This document shows positions 36,081 to 44,406 of a stretch of DNA of 64,000 bases, piece by piece. The notes below the pieces were generated by a model, which saw only the letters and a list, made by a program, of their open reading frames with translations, was not told where the DNA came from and made no database searches. The position numbers and the translations under genes were made by a program. Within the stretch, counting starts at the first letter, position 1. Every line of letters starts with the position of its first letter. This DNA comes from Anatilimnocola aggregata (lineage in GTDB: Bacteria > Planctomycetota > Planctomycetia > Pirellulales > Pirellulaceae): NCBI RefSeq assembly GCF_007747655.1, contig NZ_CP036274.1, forward strand, positions 868,001-932,000. Reading direction: 5' to 3'.

Positions 36081-37328
36081 ATGACGAGAAAGGTCTTACT
36101 CGATGCCAACGTCATTGAGCAGATTGGGCGGGGAAATGAAGCAGCTGCGAATGCCTTGAAGCAACTGCGGGCCTCGGGTGCCGAGATCCTCGTCAGCGAG
36201 CAAGCGTTTGATGAAATGGTGAACAAGCCCGATATTCCGCGCACGGCCACTGCCAAGAAGGAATTCCTGCGCGAAATGGGCATTAAGACCGCACCGGCCG
36301 GCAATGCCAAGATCTACGAGGAAGTGATTGCCAAAAACAACGTCGGCAATGGCAAGACAATCCTGGGCGAGGCGGATGTCAAAACGGCGGCTCAGGCTCG
36401 CGCGATTGATGCCGAAGTGTGGAGCCTTGATCGAGGGTTTCGCAACAACGGCACGGCCGTCTCGAAAAAACTGGGCGTGTCCGTGGCGGACGAATGCAAC
36501 TTGCCGCTGGCAAAGCAGGGGACGCCCGAAGACTTCCGAGTTGCGCGGCGATTAGTAGGGCTGGATGAAATCGAAATCGACCTGAATGGGAACGTCAAAA
36601 AAGGGACTGGCAGCGGACCGAAAAGCGCCGCAGCCAAAGCGGGCGGCTCCGGCGGGTCGACGCCCACCAGAGGCGGTGGAGGAGGCAGCACCGGTGGCGG
36701 AACTGCACCAACCGGCGGTGGCACAAGTGGAGGAGTCGCGCCAGGCGGAACGGGGACTTCGATTCCGTCGACCGGCGCCAAGATTCGCGTGAAGCTCAAC
36801 GCGGCGAAAGTTGCCTTCAAGTCAGGGGTCGCCGGTGCCTTCACCGCCTCGAACCTGGCTTCCATGATTCCCGATGTCATCCTAGCCATCGCCGATAAGG
36901 CGGCGCTCCGCGACGCCCTCCGAAACATCCAGACCAAATTCATTAAGGAGGGTTTTGGCAAAGGAGTCGCCGCGGCTTGCATGGGTCTGACGCAAGACGA
37001 TGTCGATGCCGAAATGAAGAACCGCGTGTCGAACTTTCGTGTGCGTGGCATGGGCGATGCAGCCGGGCAACTCAGCCTGACGCACATGCTGCAACTGGCC
37101 GAGGGCTGCGAGAACTATGCGGTCGACGTCGGCTTTTTTTATGGCTCAACCCGCCCCTACGAATGGGTTTTCCAGCTGCGAGAAGAAGGCTTTACCACCC
37201 TCTCAAAACAGGGCTGGACGTTCAAAGAAGAATGGGAACTATGGGAATACGACTTCATCAATAAGTTCGCTTACGTCATCCGCCACAAGACCGACGCCAT
37301 CGTCGGCCCGGCCATCAAATTCACCTGA
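36081..37328 (+). CDS. PIN-like domain protein with Gly-rich linker and unknown C-terminal domain
   Basis: A 415-residue protein. The N-terminal ~140 residues look like a PIN nuclease domain: KVLLDANVIEQI (Asp 8), SEQAFDEMV (Glu 40 or 45), GEADVKTAAQA (Asp 99) and VWSLDRGF (Asp 117) give the acidic quartet that binds metal for RNA cleavage. A Gly/Ser/Thr/Pro linker spans about 172-236. The C-terminal ~180 residues include a hydrophobic stretch (about 249-275) and an aromatic-rich end (EEWELWEYDFINKFAYV) that I cannot assign. Start at 36081 follows ACGGAG. No antitoxin-like gene adjoins it; the next gene converges eight bases away. Nuclease activity is inference. Confidence 0.65.
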   Translation: MTRKVLLDANVIEQIGRGNEAAANALKQLRASGAEILVSEQAFDEMVNKPDIPRTATAKKEFLREMGIKTAPAGNAKIYEEVIAKNNVGNGKTILGEADVKTAAQARAIDAEVWSLDRGFRNNGTAVSKKLGVSVADECNLPLAKQGTPEDFRVARRLVGLDEIEIDLNGNVKKGTGSGPKSAAAKAGGSGGSTPTRGGGGGSTGGGTAPTGGGTSGGVAPGGTGTSIPSTGAKIRVKLNAAKVAFKSGVAGAFTASNLASMIPDVILAIADKAALRDALRNIQTKFIKEGFGKGVAAACMGLTQDDVDAEMKNRVSNFRVRGMGDAAGQLSLTHMLQLAEGCENYAVDVGFFYGSTRPYEWVFQLREEGFTTLSKQGWTFKEEWELWEYDFINKFAYVIRHKTDAIVGPAIKFT

Positions 37329-37335
37329 TGCAGAT

Positions 37336-37854
37336 CTACGGCGAGGCAGTCGGCTCTGGAAGCAGGAACGGCGGCAGCAGCGGAACAAGGCTGGGCGACG
37401 GCGGGGTAGTCTCGATCGGCCGAAAACGAGGAATCGGCCTAGGCTCATAAATATACTGACCGTCCGAAACCAGGCAGAGCACAATCCGGGCTCCCTTCGT
37501 TCGCTCGCGGCAGTTCTTCAGGGCCGTTTCCATGGCTTCAGCATTGCCAGCTTCGTCACCGAACGTCCAGCCGGTCCCATAGCTGCCCGCTTCGTCCCCG
37601 AGGGCCAAAGCACAAAAGCCCCGATTGACCCAGCAGACAATCTTGGCATCTTTCTCGGTCATCTGCCGCAGGGCAGCCTGCTCGGCCGAGAAGCGGCTGC
37701 CGTAGTTGTAGGCGTAGCGATAGTTGCCGGTCGACGGAGCATACGCCACCGCGGCATAGCTGGTATTGCTCACATCAATGGCCGACACTGTCGACGACAA
37801 ACAAATCAGGCAAGCGAAAACGCTGGCGACACAAAGGAAACGGCGGACGTTCAT
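37336..37854 (-). CDS. Secreted DUF4189 protein
   Basis: A 172-residue exported protein: signal peptide MNVRRFLCVASVFACLICLS and onwards to about residue 25, then a DUF4189 domain with SYAAVAYAPSTGNYRYAYN, AEQAALRQM, CALALGD, YGTGWTFG and ETALKNC at family positions, four of its cysteines pairing as disulfides in other members. A Pro-rich tail of ~30 residues ends the chain. AGGAG precedes the ATG. Function of the family is unknown. It faces the PIN-like gene tail to tail. Confidence 0.8.
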   Translation of the reverse strand: MNVRRFLCVASVFACLICLSSTVSAIDVSNTSYAAVAYAPSTGNYRYAYNYGSRFSAEQAALRQMTEKDAKIVCWVNRGFCALALGDEAGSYGTGWTFGDEAGNAEAMETALKNCRERTKGARIVLCLVSDGQYIYEPRPIPRFRPIETTPPSPSLVPLLPPFLLPEPTASP

Positions 37855-38032
37855 GCTGGGGCTCCTGCTTGCGGGGTGAATGTGCCAGGCAGAAAGCGCC
37901 TGACAACCTCAATACCAGCGACCAAACCCGTTGTGACAGGACCGCAGCAACAAACTGGGCGGGGCAAGCTTGGGCGAAGTGAAATCAATTCGCACTTACG
38001 CCAATTTGCCCCCAGCCGCTCTCACCCTAAAC

Positions 38033-38155
38033 GTTCAACAATGTCCTCATTGTTGAACACGAACCCCCAGCCAAACCCGAGAGTTACGCCATCCTCTGTT
38101 CAACGATGCCCCCCATAGTTGAACACCCCCTGTTGGCGGTTCGGCGACGTAACTC
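38033..38155. repeat. Double-hairpin dispersed repeat, copy B
   Basis: First hairpin GTTCAACAATG-TCCT-CATTGTTGAAC (38033-38058), a perfect 11-bp stem. Then AAACCCGAGAGTTACGC (38073-38089), shared with copy C. Second hairpin has arms GTTCAAC (38098-38104) and GTTGAAC (38118-38124), followed by ACCCCC. The end GGCGACGTAACTC partly complements GAGTTACGCC, so the whole can fold further. Confidence 0.75.
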
Positions 38156-38201
38156 GCACTCTGCGATCGCCCCACACCGGCACTTTCCGTGATTCTCCCT
38201 T

Positions 38202-38762
38202 CCACTTTCCCAGGTAAACCGAAATGTCAACGAGGAGTGTGCCCCCCGCGCCGTCTGCCGCGCTGACTCCGCCGGAACATTCGCCCCACCGCTGCAGCGC
38301 TCGCCACCATGAATCACGAACCATGCAGCAACTCCACAACCGGAAATTTCCGTTATTCTCACTCGCGCGCGAAATTCCCCTCATCGCCCAACTACCCATC
38401 GGCCAAACAGTTACGCCCTCCTCCTTCGCCATAACTCCTTACGACACGCTGGAAACGTCCAAATTCAATTTCCATAATTTCCACCTTCCCAGGTAACTCG
38501 CAGTGTCAACGAGGAGTGTGCTCGAGCGCCGTCTGCTGCGCTCTCTCCGCCGGAACATTCGCCCCACCGCTGCAGCGATCGCACTCACAAACCACGAACC
38601 ATGCAGCAACTCCGAAACCGGAAATTTCCGTTATTCTCACTCGCGCGCGAAATTGCCTTCATCGCCCAACTCCTCATCCGCCAGGCAGTTACACCTTCCT
38701 CCTTCGCCATAACTCCTTACGACACGATGGAAACATCCAAATTCAATTTCCATAATTTCCAC
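38202..38762. repeat. Tandem duplication, two ~279-bp units
   Basis: Unit 1 is 38202-38480 and unit 2 is 38481-38762. Landmarks repeat at constant offset: TGTCAACGAGGAGTGTG at 38225 and 38504, CCATGCAGCAACTCC near 38321 and 38599, CCGGAAATTTCCGTTATTCT at 38341 and 38619, and TCCATAATTTCCAC ending each. The units differ by scattered substitutions and an indel. Each carries one copy of the palindrome GGAAATTTCC followed by GTTATTC. Not coding. Confidence 0.8.
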
Positions 38763-38961
38763 AACCAGATGCCACGACTCACAAGACACTTTACGCATAA
38801 CTTCCATCGCACATTTTCTTTATTTCCACCCAAATTGCCAAAGTTCTAGCCAACAAGTTAGATGCGCAGTCGTTGACTAGTCTGGTCCACCTCAAAATTA
38901 TTTTTCCACCGTTCTCGCTGGCACGAAGGAGCGTGTTGGGAGTGAGAAAAGCCTCTGCAAA

Positions 38962-39055
38962 TAGCCCGACGTGTCAGCAAGGGGAAATCGAGAGCAACCG
39001 CTCCTCGCAGCGGAACGCGATATCAGAATAGTTCCCTCGCTCACGCATCGGGCTA
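38962..39055. repeat. Inverted-end element (AGCCCGACGTGTCAGC type), copy 1
   Basis: Left arm 38962-38983 begins TAGCCCGACGTGTCAGCAAG; right arm 39034-39055 ends ACGCATCGGGCTA. The arms are imperfectly complementary, enclosing ~50 bases. A near-perfect relative lies at 51905-52022. Confidence 0.7.
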
Positions 39056-39144
39056 AGTAGGAAACTCATCCTGCCAGCGTGAATGGGTATACTATTTTGC
39101 CACTACTCGCACGCCGAAGCGACACGCCTGGCCGGTCCTTTTTC

Positions 39145-39347
39145 GGGTGGCACGGGTGTACTCACCCGTGTTCTCCCCTGTCTTATGAGGTACGGCTCCG
39201 TCGCCAAGAACGACAGAAACCAGCTCCGATGTCGCCCACCAGGGAAGTGCCGCCTTACCCCAAAATGGCTCGCATTCCACCAGACGTTGCCAGTCGTTCT
39301 CGCCCCAAAATGGCCACCAAACACGGGTGAGTACACCCGTGCCACCC
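39145..39347. repeat. ~200-bp palindromic-end element, left copy
   Basis: Begins GGGTGGCACGGGTGTACTCA and ends TACACCCGTGCCACCC, so its termini are inverted repeats that each also contain a small hairpin (CACGGGTG...CACCCGTG). Just inside the left end lies CCTGTCTTATGAGGTACGGC. An inverted homologue is at 40894-41087; the IS4-type transposon sits exactly between them. Confidence 0.7.
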
Positions 39348-40893
39348 AACGCCGTGAACCCTTTTTGGCGAGAGTGAAAAAGTCTTGATGCGATTGAGGT
39401 TAGTGGCGATGCTTTCGTTTCTCACCGCGAAAGGATCGTTCACCGCTCACCCGAAAGGATTCGGGAATGTCGCATCAAGACCCTAGTCGAAGTCAGCAAG
39501 GTCGAAGTCAGGTTGTCGTTGCCGAGTTCCAAGCGGATCAGCTCAAGCAGTCACTGGAGCGATTGCTCGGCGAGGGGGACTGGGGTGCGATTCGGTTTCG
39601 TGACGACTGCACGTGGGGCCCACGGCAATTGGCGGCCACGGCGTTGCTCTGGGCTTGGTCGGATGAACTCACGCTGGGGGACCGCTTCTTTGCTGCCCGC
39701 AGATTAGCTCAATTTCTGTTTGCGCCGCAACAGGAGTTTGCCAGTTCGGTGCAAGCCTTCATGAAGTTGCTGCTGCGTTGGACGGTGCTGCTGGTCGGCG
39801 TATTGCAGGTGACGTTTCGACGGCAGATGCAGCGTGCATTACCCACCCTTTGGCGAGTTCATGGCCTGGTCCTCTTCGGCATTGATGGCAGCCGAGTCGA
39901 CGTGCCGCGAAGCAAGTCACACGAGGCGGCACATGCTCCGGTTCGCGATGGTAAGGGACGAAAACTCAAACGCAATCGTCGCCAGAAACCGCGCACCGCG
40001 ATTCACTCGCGCAAGGCAAGCGTCCCGCAAATGTGGTTGACCCTGCTGTTTCACGTCGGCACAGGACTGCCTTGGTCGTGGCGAATCGGTCCGACCGGCA
40101 GTAGCGAGCGCGAGCATTGGTTGGCGATGCTCGACGAACTTCCGAGCAATGCCCTGATCACCGCCGATGCTGGCTTCGTGGGTTACGATTGTCTGCGCGC
40201 CGTTGTTAACAGTGGTCGCCATTTCCTGGTGCGAGTCGGTTCGAATGTGCGTCTGCTGTACAAGCTGGGCTTCTCCCGCGAAGTCGTTGGCACGGTGTAT
40301 CTCTGGCCCGATCGTGCTGCCCGTCGCAGTCAGCCGCCGCTCGTGTTACGCCTCGTCGTGGCCACTGGTGGAAAGTATCCGGTCTACTTGCTCACCAGCG
40401 TCGGAGAAGAAGAATTATCGCGCGGACAAGTCCTCGACGTTTACCGTCGTCGCTGGGGCGTGGAACTCTTCTTTCGCCACTTGAAGCAAACGTATCAGCG
40501 CCGCAAACTTCGCAGCACCAATGCCGCGCATGCGCGTTTGGAGTTGGAGTGGTCGCTGCTGGGACTATGGAGCATGGCGCTCGATGCTCAGGTCCAAGCG
40601 ACGCGCGTACAACTAGATCCTACTCAACTCAGCCTAGCGGGCGTCTGGCGCACGTATCGGCGGCTGATGCGCGACTATCGACATCCGCTGGCTCGGCAAC
40701 AATCGCTCCCCCACCAACTCCCTCAAGCAGTGCGCGACACCTACGAGCGAGCCAACAAATCCAGCCGCAACTATCCTCGCAAAAAACGTCCCGACCCGCC
40801 CGCTGGCTCTCCCGAGTTCCTACTCGCTACCAAGTCCCAAATCCATCGCGCCCGCTACCTCACGACCGCTGCCTAAAAAGGGTTCACGGCGTT
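39348..40893 (+). mobile_element. IS4-type insertion sequence
   Basis: 1546 bases with 19-bp perfect terminal inverted repeats AACGCCGTGAACCCTTTTT (39348-39366) and its complement (40875-40893), holding one transposase gene. The perfect symmetry continues outward for 13 more bases into the flanking ~200-bp elements (39335-39366 against 40875-40906), so the true ends may lie further out. No target duplication is evident at either candidate boundary. Confidence 0.75.
39467..40876 (+). CDS. IS4-family DDE transposase
   Basis: A 469-residue transposase that appears intact. Catalytic residues are visible as Asp 140 (FGIDGSRVD), Asp 234 (ITADAGFVGYD) and Glu 333 in the IS4 signature YRRRWGVELFFRHLK (Y-x2-R-x3-E-x6-K). 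The Arg/Lys-rich insertion after Asp 140 (KGRKLKRNRRQKPRT) probably binds DNA. The stop codon TAA lies inside the right terminal repeat. Start at 39467 follows GAAAGGATTCGGGA. Full length and all catalytic residues suggest it could still be active, but only one copy is in this window. Confidence 0.9.
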   Translation: MSHQDPSRSQQGRSQVVVAEFQADQLKQSLERLLGEGDWGAIRFRDDCTWGPRQLAATALLWAWSDELTLGDRFFAARRLAQFLFAPQQEFASSVQAFMKLLLRWTVLLVGVLQVTFRRQMQRALPTLWRVHGLVLFGIDGSRVDVPRSKSHEAAHAPVRDGKGRKLKRNRRQKPRTAIHSRKASVPQMWLTLLFHVGTGLPWSWRIGPTGSSEREHWLAMLDELPSNALITADAGFVGYDCLRAVVNSGRHFLVRVGSNVRLLYKLGFSREVVGTVYLWPDRAARRSQPPLVLRLVVATGGKYPVYLLTSVGEEELSRGQVLDVYRRRWGVELFFRHLKQTYQRRKLRSTNAAHARLELEWSLLGLWSMALDAQVQATRVQLDPTQLSLAGVWRTYRRLMRDYRHPLARQQSLPHQLPQAVRDTYERANKSSRNYPRKKRPDPPAGSPEFLLATKSQIHRARYLTTAA

Positions 40894-41087
40894 GGGTGGC
40901 ACGGGTTCTACCCGTGTCTGCAGGCAATTTTCGTTTGAGGGAGAGTGGCTCCGTCTGGTGGACTTCGTGCCGTTCTGAGGTAACGCTGCGATGCAGTTCA
41001 TGGCGAAATCGAATTGATGTCCGCGAGAATTGGCTAGGAGCGTTACCGCATAAGACCAGGGAACACACGGGTGGAACCCGTGCCACC
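40894..41087. repeat. ~200-bp palindromic-end element, right copy (inverted)
   Basis: Begins GGGTGGCACGGGTTCTACCC and ends GTGGAACCCGTGCCACC. Read on the minus strand it matches the left copy, including TGGTCTTATGCGGTAACGCT near the end. Together the two copies flank the transposon as an inverted pair. A short third relative is at 54917. Confidence 0.7.
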
Positions 41088-41136
41088 GAGGATAAGGCAG
41101 CCAGTTGTATGTGCATTGCGGTGATGGGGGCATGAT

Positions 41137-42156
41137 TTAGAGCTCCCTGTAGGTCCGGAGGACGGCCCTGAGAAATTCGGCGTCGGAGTTGTCGGTGCAG
41201 AGGTACTTGGTGATGGCAATGCGTTTGGTGCCGAAGACGAGGCGGCCGCCGCCGAGCTTGCGGCCGAACTCGTCGGTGTAGGTGTAGGTGAACTCGACGG
41301 TGTCGGGGATGTTGGGCCTGACTTCGAGCCCTTTGATTTCGCCCAGCGTTTTGCCGGCGTCTTGAACAGCCTTCGAGATTTCGATCGCGGTTCGTTCGAG
41401 CACCGCTTCGCGCTGGTCCTGCTTGGCTTGCGGGATTTCGGCCACCCTGACGGTGAGGAATCCTTTGGTGCGAGGGCGATCGCCCTGATAGAGTCGGCTG
41501 GGCACGCCGCCATAGGTGTCGATGGCTTTTTCTTTCCATAGGCAATCCGTAGGGGAGTCGATGGTGAATTGGCCGGCCACCTGAAAAGGGCTGGACATCG
41601 CCAGCCTGGGGCTGTTGTTGGGACTGGAAGAATACTGGCCGAAACCAGGACGTGCCGGGCTTGAACCGCTGGGCATGGAGGGCCGCGGCGGGGGTGTGAT
41701 GTGCGGCGGGTTTTGCCAGGGCGTGGGCTGAAAGCCTGGCGGCGGCATCCCGAAGCCCGGTGGTGGGCCACTGTTCGTGCGCATGGCAGGTCCTCCGGCG
41801 ACTCGCGCGGAAGATCCCAAGAACCAATAGCACATTACCGCCACCAGGCCGAGCAGCAGTAGGCCACCCCCCGCGGCACCGCCGATGAGTAGCTTGGTTT
41901 GCAAGCTCAGGCCGCCGGCAGTTGCCGGTCGGCCCCCGGGCTGTTGATAAGCGGGCTTGCCAGCAGTCGGCGGATACGAGGGCTGGGCGAACGGATCGGG
42001 GGCGAACTGCTTGGGCGCTATGGGCTGCAGCGCAGCTGGTGCCTGGGTTGGCACGGTCAAAGCCCGGCCGCAGGCAGGGCAAGGCAACGTCTTGCCCGCC
42101 AGGTGAGGACTGGCCGCGAACGACTGGCCACATTGGCACGAAGCTACGAGAGTCAT
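41137..42156 (-). CDS. Zinc-ribbon membrane-anchored protein
   Basis: A 339-residue protein of the same general build as the 14.7-18.4 kb paralogues. The N-terminal ribbon is CQCGQSFAASPHLAGKTLPC followed by PAC. A Pro/Gln-rich linker, one membrane segment (about residues 83-105, LLIGGAAGGGLLLLGLVAVM), a Pro/Gly/Ser-rich stretch and a globular C-terminal domain (about 185-339) with strands and an Arg/Lys-rich surface follow. No catalytic motif seen. ATG at 42156 follows GTGGGA. The upstream 130-370 bases carry the GGAAATTTCC palindromes. Confidence 0.7.
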   Translation of the reverse strand: MTLVASCQCGQSFAASPHLAGKTLPCPACGRALTVPTQAPAALQPIAPKQFAPDPFAQPSYPPTAGKPAYQQPGGRPATAGGLSLQTKLLIGGAAGGGLLLLGLVAVMCYWFLGSSARVAGGPAMRTNSGPPPGFGMPPPGFQPTPWQNPPHITPPPRPSMPSGSSPARPGFGQYSSSPNNSPRLAMSSPFQVAGQFTIDSPTDCLWKEKAIDTYGGVPSRLYQGDRPRTKGFLTVRVAEIPQAKQDQREAVLERTAIEISKAVQDAGKTLGEIKGLEVRPNIPDTVEFTYTYTDEFGRKLGGGRLVFGTKRIAITKYLCTDNSDAEFLRAVLRTYREL

Positions 42157-42289
42157 ACACGCATCCCACACGAATAGCCGAGAGACAAACACCGCCGGCA
42201 ACCGGCCACTCAAGGTACCCACTTTCTTGGGGAGAGGCTACTGTTTTTCGCCCGCCCACCTTCCCTTCATCTTTCCCGCTCGCCCGTTC

Positions 42290-42526
42290 GGAAATTTCCG
42301 TTATTCGCACGTTTCACATACCTGTCGTTCCGTCGTAAGTCATTAATTGACAACGAATTGTGCAATAAACGATCAGGAAATGTCCGCGAAACGGTTTCCG
42401 GAAATTTCCGTTATCCAAACTCGCTCCACACGCACTCTTTCGAACTTAAACCGCGATCTTCCCAGGGGTTACTACCGTCGCATGCAGGCAACCACGCCAA
42501 ATCGAGTTCCAGAAATTTCCGTTATC
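42290..42526. repeat. Array of three GGAAATTTCCGTTAT motifs
   Basis: GGAAATTTCCGTTATTC at 42290, GGAAATTTCCGTTATCC at 42400 and AGAAATTTCCGTTATCC at 42511, spaced 110 and 111 bases. The DNA between motifs is not conserved by eye, so this is a periodic motif array, not a tandem repeat. The same motif occurs at 38342 and 38620. On the minus strand it reads ATAACGGAAATTTCC, which generates false protein starts (MRITEIS). Confidence 0.75.
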
Positions 42527-42780
42527 CGAGCGCGATAACGGCAAATCCATTTCCAGAATCGTCACCCGTTGTCAGCGAGTGCCGGTTGCCAGAAGGGATT
42601 TCGTCAGGGCGCAATCCTCGCCCCCCCGGATAGCGCCTGGCGGTCTGCCACCAATCGCATTAGATGCTCCGGTCGTGACACCTCTGGTCACGCCGCGCCG
42701 ACTTTTTCAAGAATTTCAGGCGGCAGCTGCCATCACTCGCACTTGCGCGCATTTTGGGCCCGGCCGATTTCATCCTCAAT

Positions 42781-42905
42781 GTTCAACTTGGGGTCCGATT
42801 GTTGAACACCAATTGCTCGCAAACCCGAGAGTTACGCAACTTGCTGTCCAACAATGGACCCGATTGTTGGACACCCCACTTTTGCGATTTTGCGTCGCAA
42901 CTCTA
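42781..42905. repeat. Double-hairpin dispersed repeat, copy C
   Basis: First pair GTTCAAC (42781-42787) / GTTGAAC (42801-42807), the 32-base core shared with copy A (42802-42833), then a perfect 10-bp hairpin GTCCAACAAT-GGACCCG-ATTGTTGGAC (42846-42872). It ends GCGTCGCAACTCT, which complements GAGAGTTACGC of the core with one mismatch. Best preserved copy. Confidence 0.8.
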
Positions 42906-42926
42906 AAGTTGTTTTCATTGCGATCC

Positions 42927-44252
42927 TTACTTGCCGGCCGCAGTCGTAATGGCCGCTTCGAGTTCCTTCAGCCCCTGTTCGGGTTTGATCTCGTACAGAC
43001 CGGCGTGATAGCTGGCGATCTTGCCGTCGGGGCCGACGACGACGAACAGGGGCAACTTGCCGTTCGCGGCGCGCGGGTCGCCGATCTGCTTGACGAGCGC
43101 GCCGTCATCGAGGGCGATGTTGTAGCTGAGATTCATGAAGGCCTTTAAGCGCCGGGCGGACGAGATCGCCCCCCGGCGCGTCTCTTCGACGGCCAGGCGC
43201 TCGTCGACATTCACACCCAGGATCAGCGCCTTGTCGGCATGCTTGCGCGAGGCGAAGTCGAGATAGCCGACCTGGCCGTAAGGCTCTTCCAGCGGAGCAT
43301 CGCGATATTCCCAAAAGTGGAGGACGAGCACTTTGTCTTTCCAGGTCGCGGCATCGAATTCCTTGCCGCTGAGATCGGTCAGCTTGAGTTCTGGCAGTGC
43401 CTTGCCAACGGCTGCCTCGCGCAGCGCTTGCATGGCACCCGCGCGGCCTTTTTGATTCTGCAGGTCCTTCACGGCCGCCGCGGCGAAGGAAGCGAGGGGA
43501 GTGTTCTCGGTCGCTGACTCGAGATTGGCAATTTGCTTGCGGGCCAGGGCCAGTTGTTCGTCGTTTAGTTCCACGCGTTCGTGGCGCGCGGGGCGCTGCA
43601 ACTCGGCCCGCAGTTCCAGCCAGGCATTGAAAGCCTGCGCGGTTTTCGCATAGTCGCTCGTGGGCAATTGCTTGATCTCTTTCAGTTCAAACTTCAGTTC
43701 GTGCTGCTCCCCTTGGCCAACAAACACTGTTTCGCGCACCGCCACGACTAGCGACGAAGTCTTCGCCACCCAAAGCGTTCGCTTCGGGCCATAAGGGGTG
43801 CGAACGTTGATCGTCCAGCAGTTTTGCTCGGCCCGCACGGCCTCGCCGGTCACTTCGTATTCGTAGCGGTCTTCCGTCCACTTCTGACCCTTAGCGAGCG
43901 GACTCTCGGCCGTGAACAACAGCGGACAGAGGGGGACGATGCTCTTGCCATCGGCCCGTTCAAACAGCAGCGCTGGTGCTTCGGGCGTATCTTCACGCCG
44001 CGTGGCATCGACATTCCAGCGCGCGAAGCGTTCGGTCCACGACCAACTGCCGCGACCGGATTCTTCGATGACCCAATCGATGGGCCGCGAGTTGGCATTC
44101 CCCGGCCCCACCAGCGCCAGCAGGCTGAATTCTTTGATCCGCGGATTGCCATCGTCCTTCGAGGCAATCATCGAACCTTCGTAACGAAGTAAAGTCCCTT
44201 CGGGCAATTGCGCAGGGACTGCCGCTGCCAGCAGCATGAGAATCGCATTCAT
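42927..44252 (-). CDS. Secreted protein with cysteine-less thioredoxin-fold domain
   Basis: A 441-residue exported protein. After a short signal peptide (MNAILMLLAAAVPAQ) comes an unrecognised domain to about residue 270, then a TlpA/redoxin-like thioredoxin-fold domain (about 285-430): LKLTDLSGKEFDAATWKDK, VLVLHFWEYRD, and PLFVVVGPDGKIASYHAG with the usual cis-Pro. The expected CxxC after FW is replaced by EYRDAP, so no thiol-disulfide exchange can occur there. The ATG at 44252 sets the signal peptide at the N terminus. The role may be binding or structural. Confidence 0.75.
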   Translation of the reverse strand: MNAILMLLAAAVPAQLPEGTLLRYEGSMIASKDDGNPRIKEFSLLALVGPGNANSRPIDWVIEESGRGSWSWTERFARWNVDATRREDTPEAPALLFERADGKSIVPLCPLLFTAESPLAKGQKWTEDRYEYEVTGEAVRAEQNCWTINVRTPYGPKRTLWVAKTSSLVVAVRETVFVGQGEQHELKFELKEIKQLPTSDYAKTAQAFNAWLELRAELQRPARHERVELNDEQLALARKQIANLESATENTPLASFAAAAVKDLQNQKGRAGAMQALREAAVGKALPELKLTDLSGKEFDAATWKDKVLVLHFWEYRDAPLEEPYGQVGYLDFASRKHADKALILGVNVDERLAVEETRRGAISSARRLKAFMNLSYNIALDDGALVKQIGDPRAANGKLPLFVVVGPDGKIASYHAGLYEIKPEQGLKELEAAITTAAGK

Positions 44253-44406
44253 GGCGAGCTCTTGTTGAAGAGTAGGTGAGGTGGGTGGTGGGGCGAGGGG
44301 GAGTTGGCGGGACAAAGATAAGGTAACCTAAACGCGGCCCAAGCAACAGCAAAACGAACGAATCGTCGGGTTGTACGAGTCTTTCAGAAATCAAGGGCTT
44401 CGGCAG

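Larger units (their letters stand above)
37855..39144. other. Repeat-rich intergenic region
   Basis: No credible gene in about 1.3 kb. It contains copy B of the double-hairpin repeat, a 279-base tandem duplication and one inverted-end element, listed separately. Bases 37855-38032 and 38765-38961 hold nothing recognised. Short reading frames here arise from the repeats themselves. Confidence 0.6.
42157..42926. other. Intergenic region with palindrome array and repeat copy C
   Basis: 770 bases between two minus-strand genes with no credible gene. It includes the GGAAATTTCC array (42290-42526) and the double-hairpin copy C (42781-42905). The part 42527-42780 shows nothing recognised. Confidence 0.5.

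Noticed and set aside
38084-38712. Several short frames on both strands in the 279-bp tandem region
   Set aside because: They start in the repeat (MRITEIS or MSTRSV) and repeat with the DNA. No ribosome sites; produced by the repeat.
39079-39349. Frames with GGTGVLTRV-type peptides
   Set aside because: These are translations of the GGTGGCACGGGT termini of the ~200-bp element on either strand, not genes.
40820-42310. 496-codon minus-strand frame longer than the annotated gene at 41137-42156
   Set aside because: It starts in a GGAAATTTCC motif, has Arg/His/Ser-rich composition, and overlaps a frame with a clear zinc ribbon and membrane segment.
42290-42526. Regularly spaced palindromes as a possible CRISPR array
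   Set aside because: Repeats are only ~17 bases, spacing is ~110 bases, and no cas gene is present.
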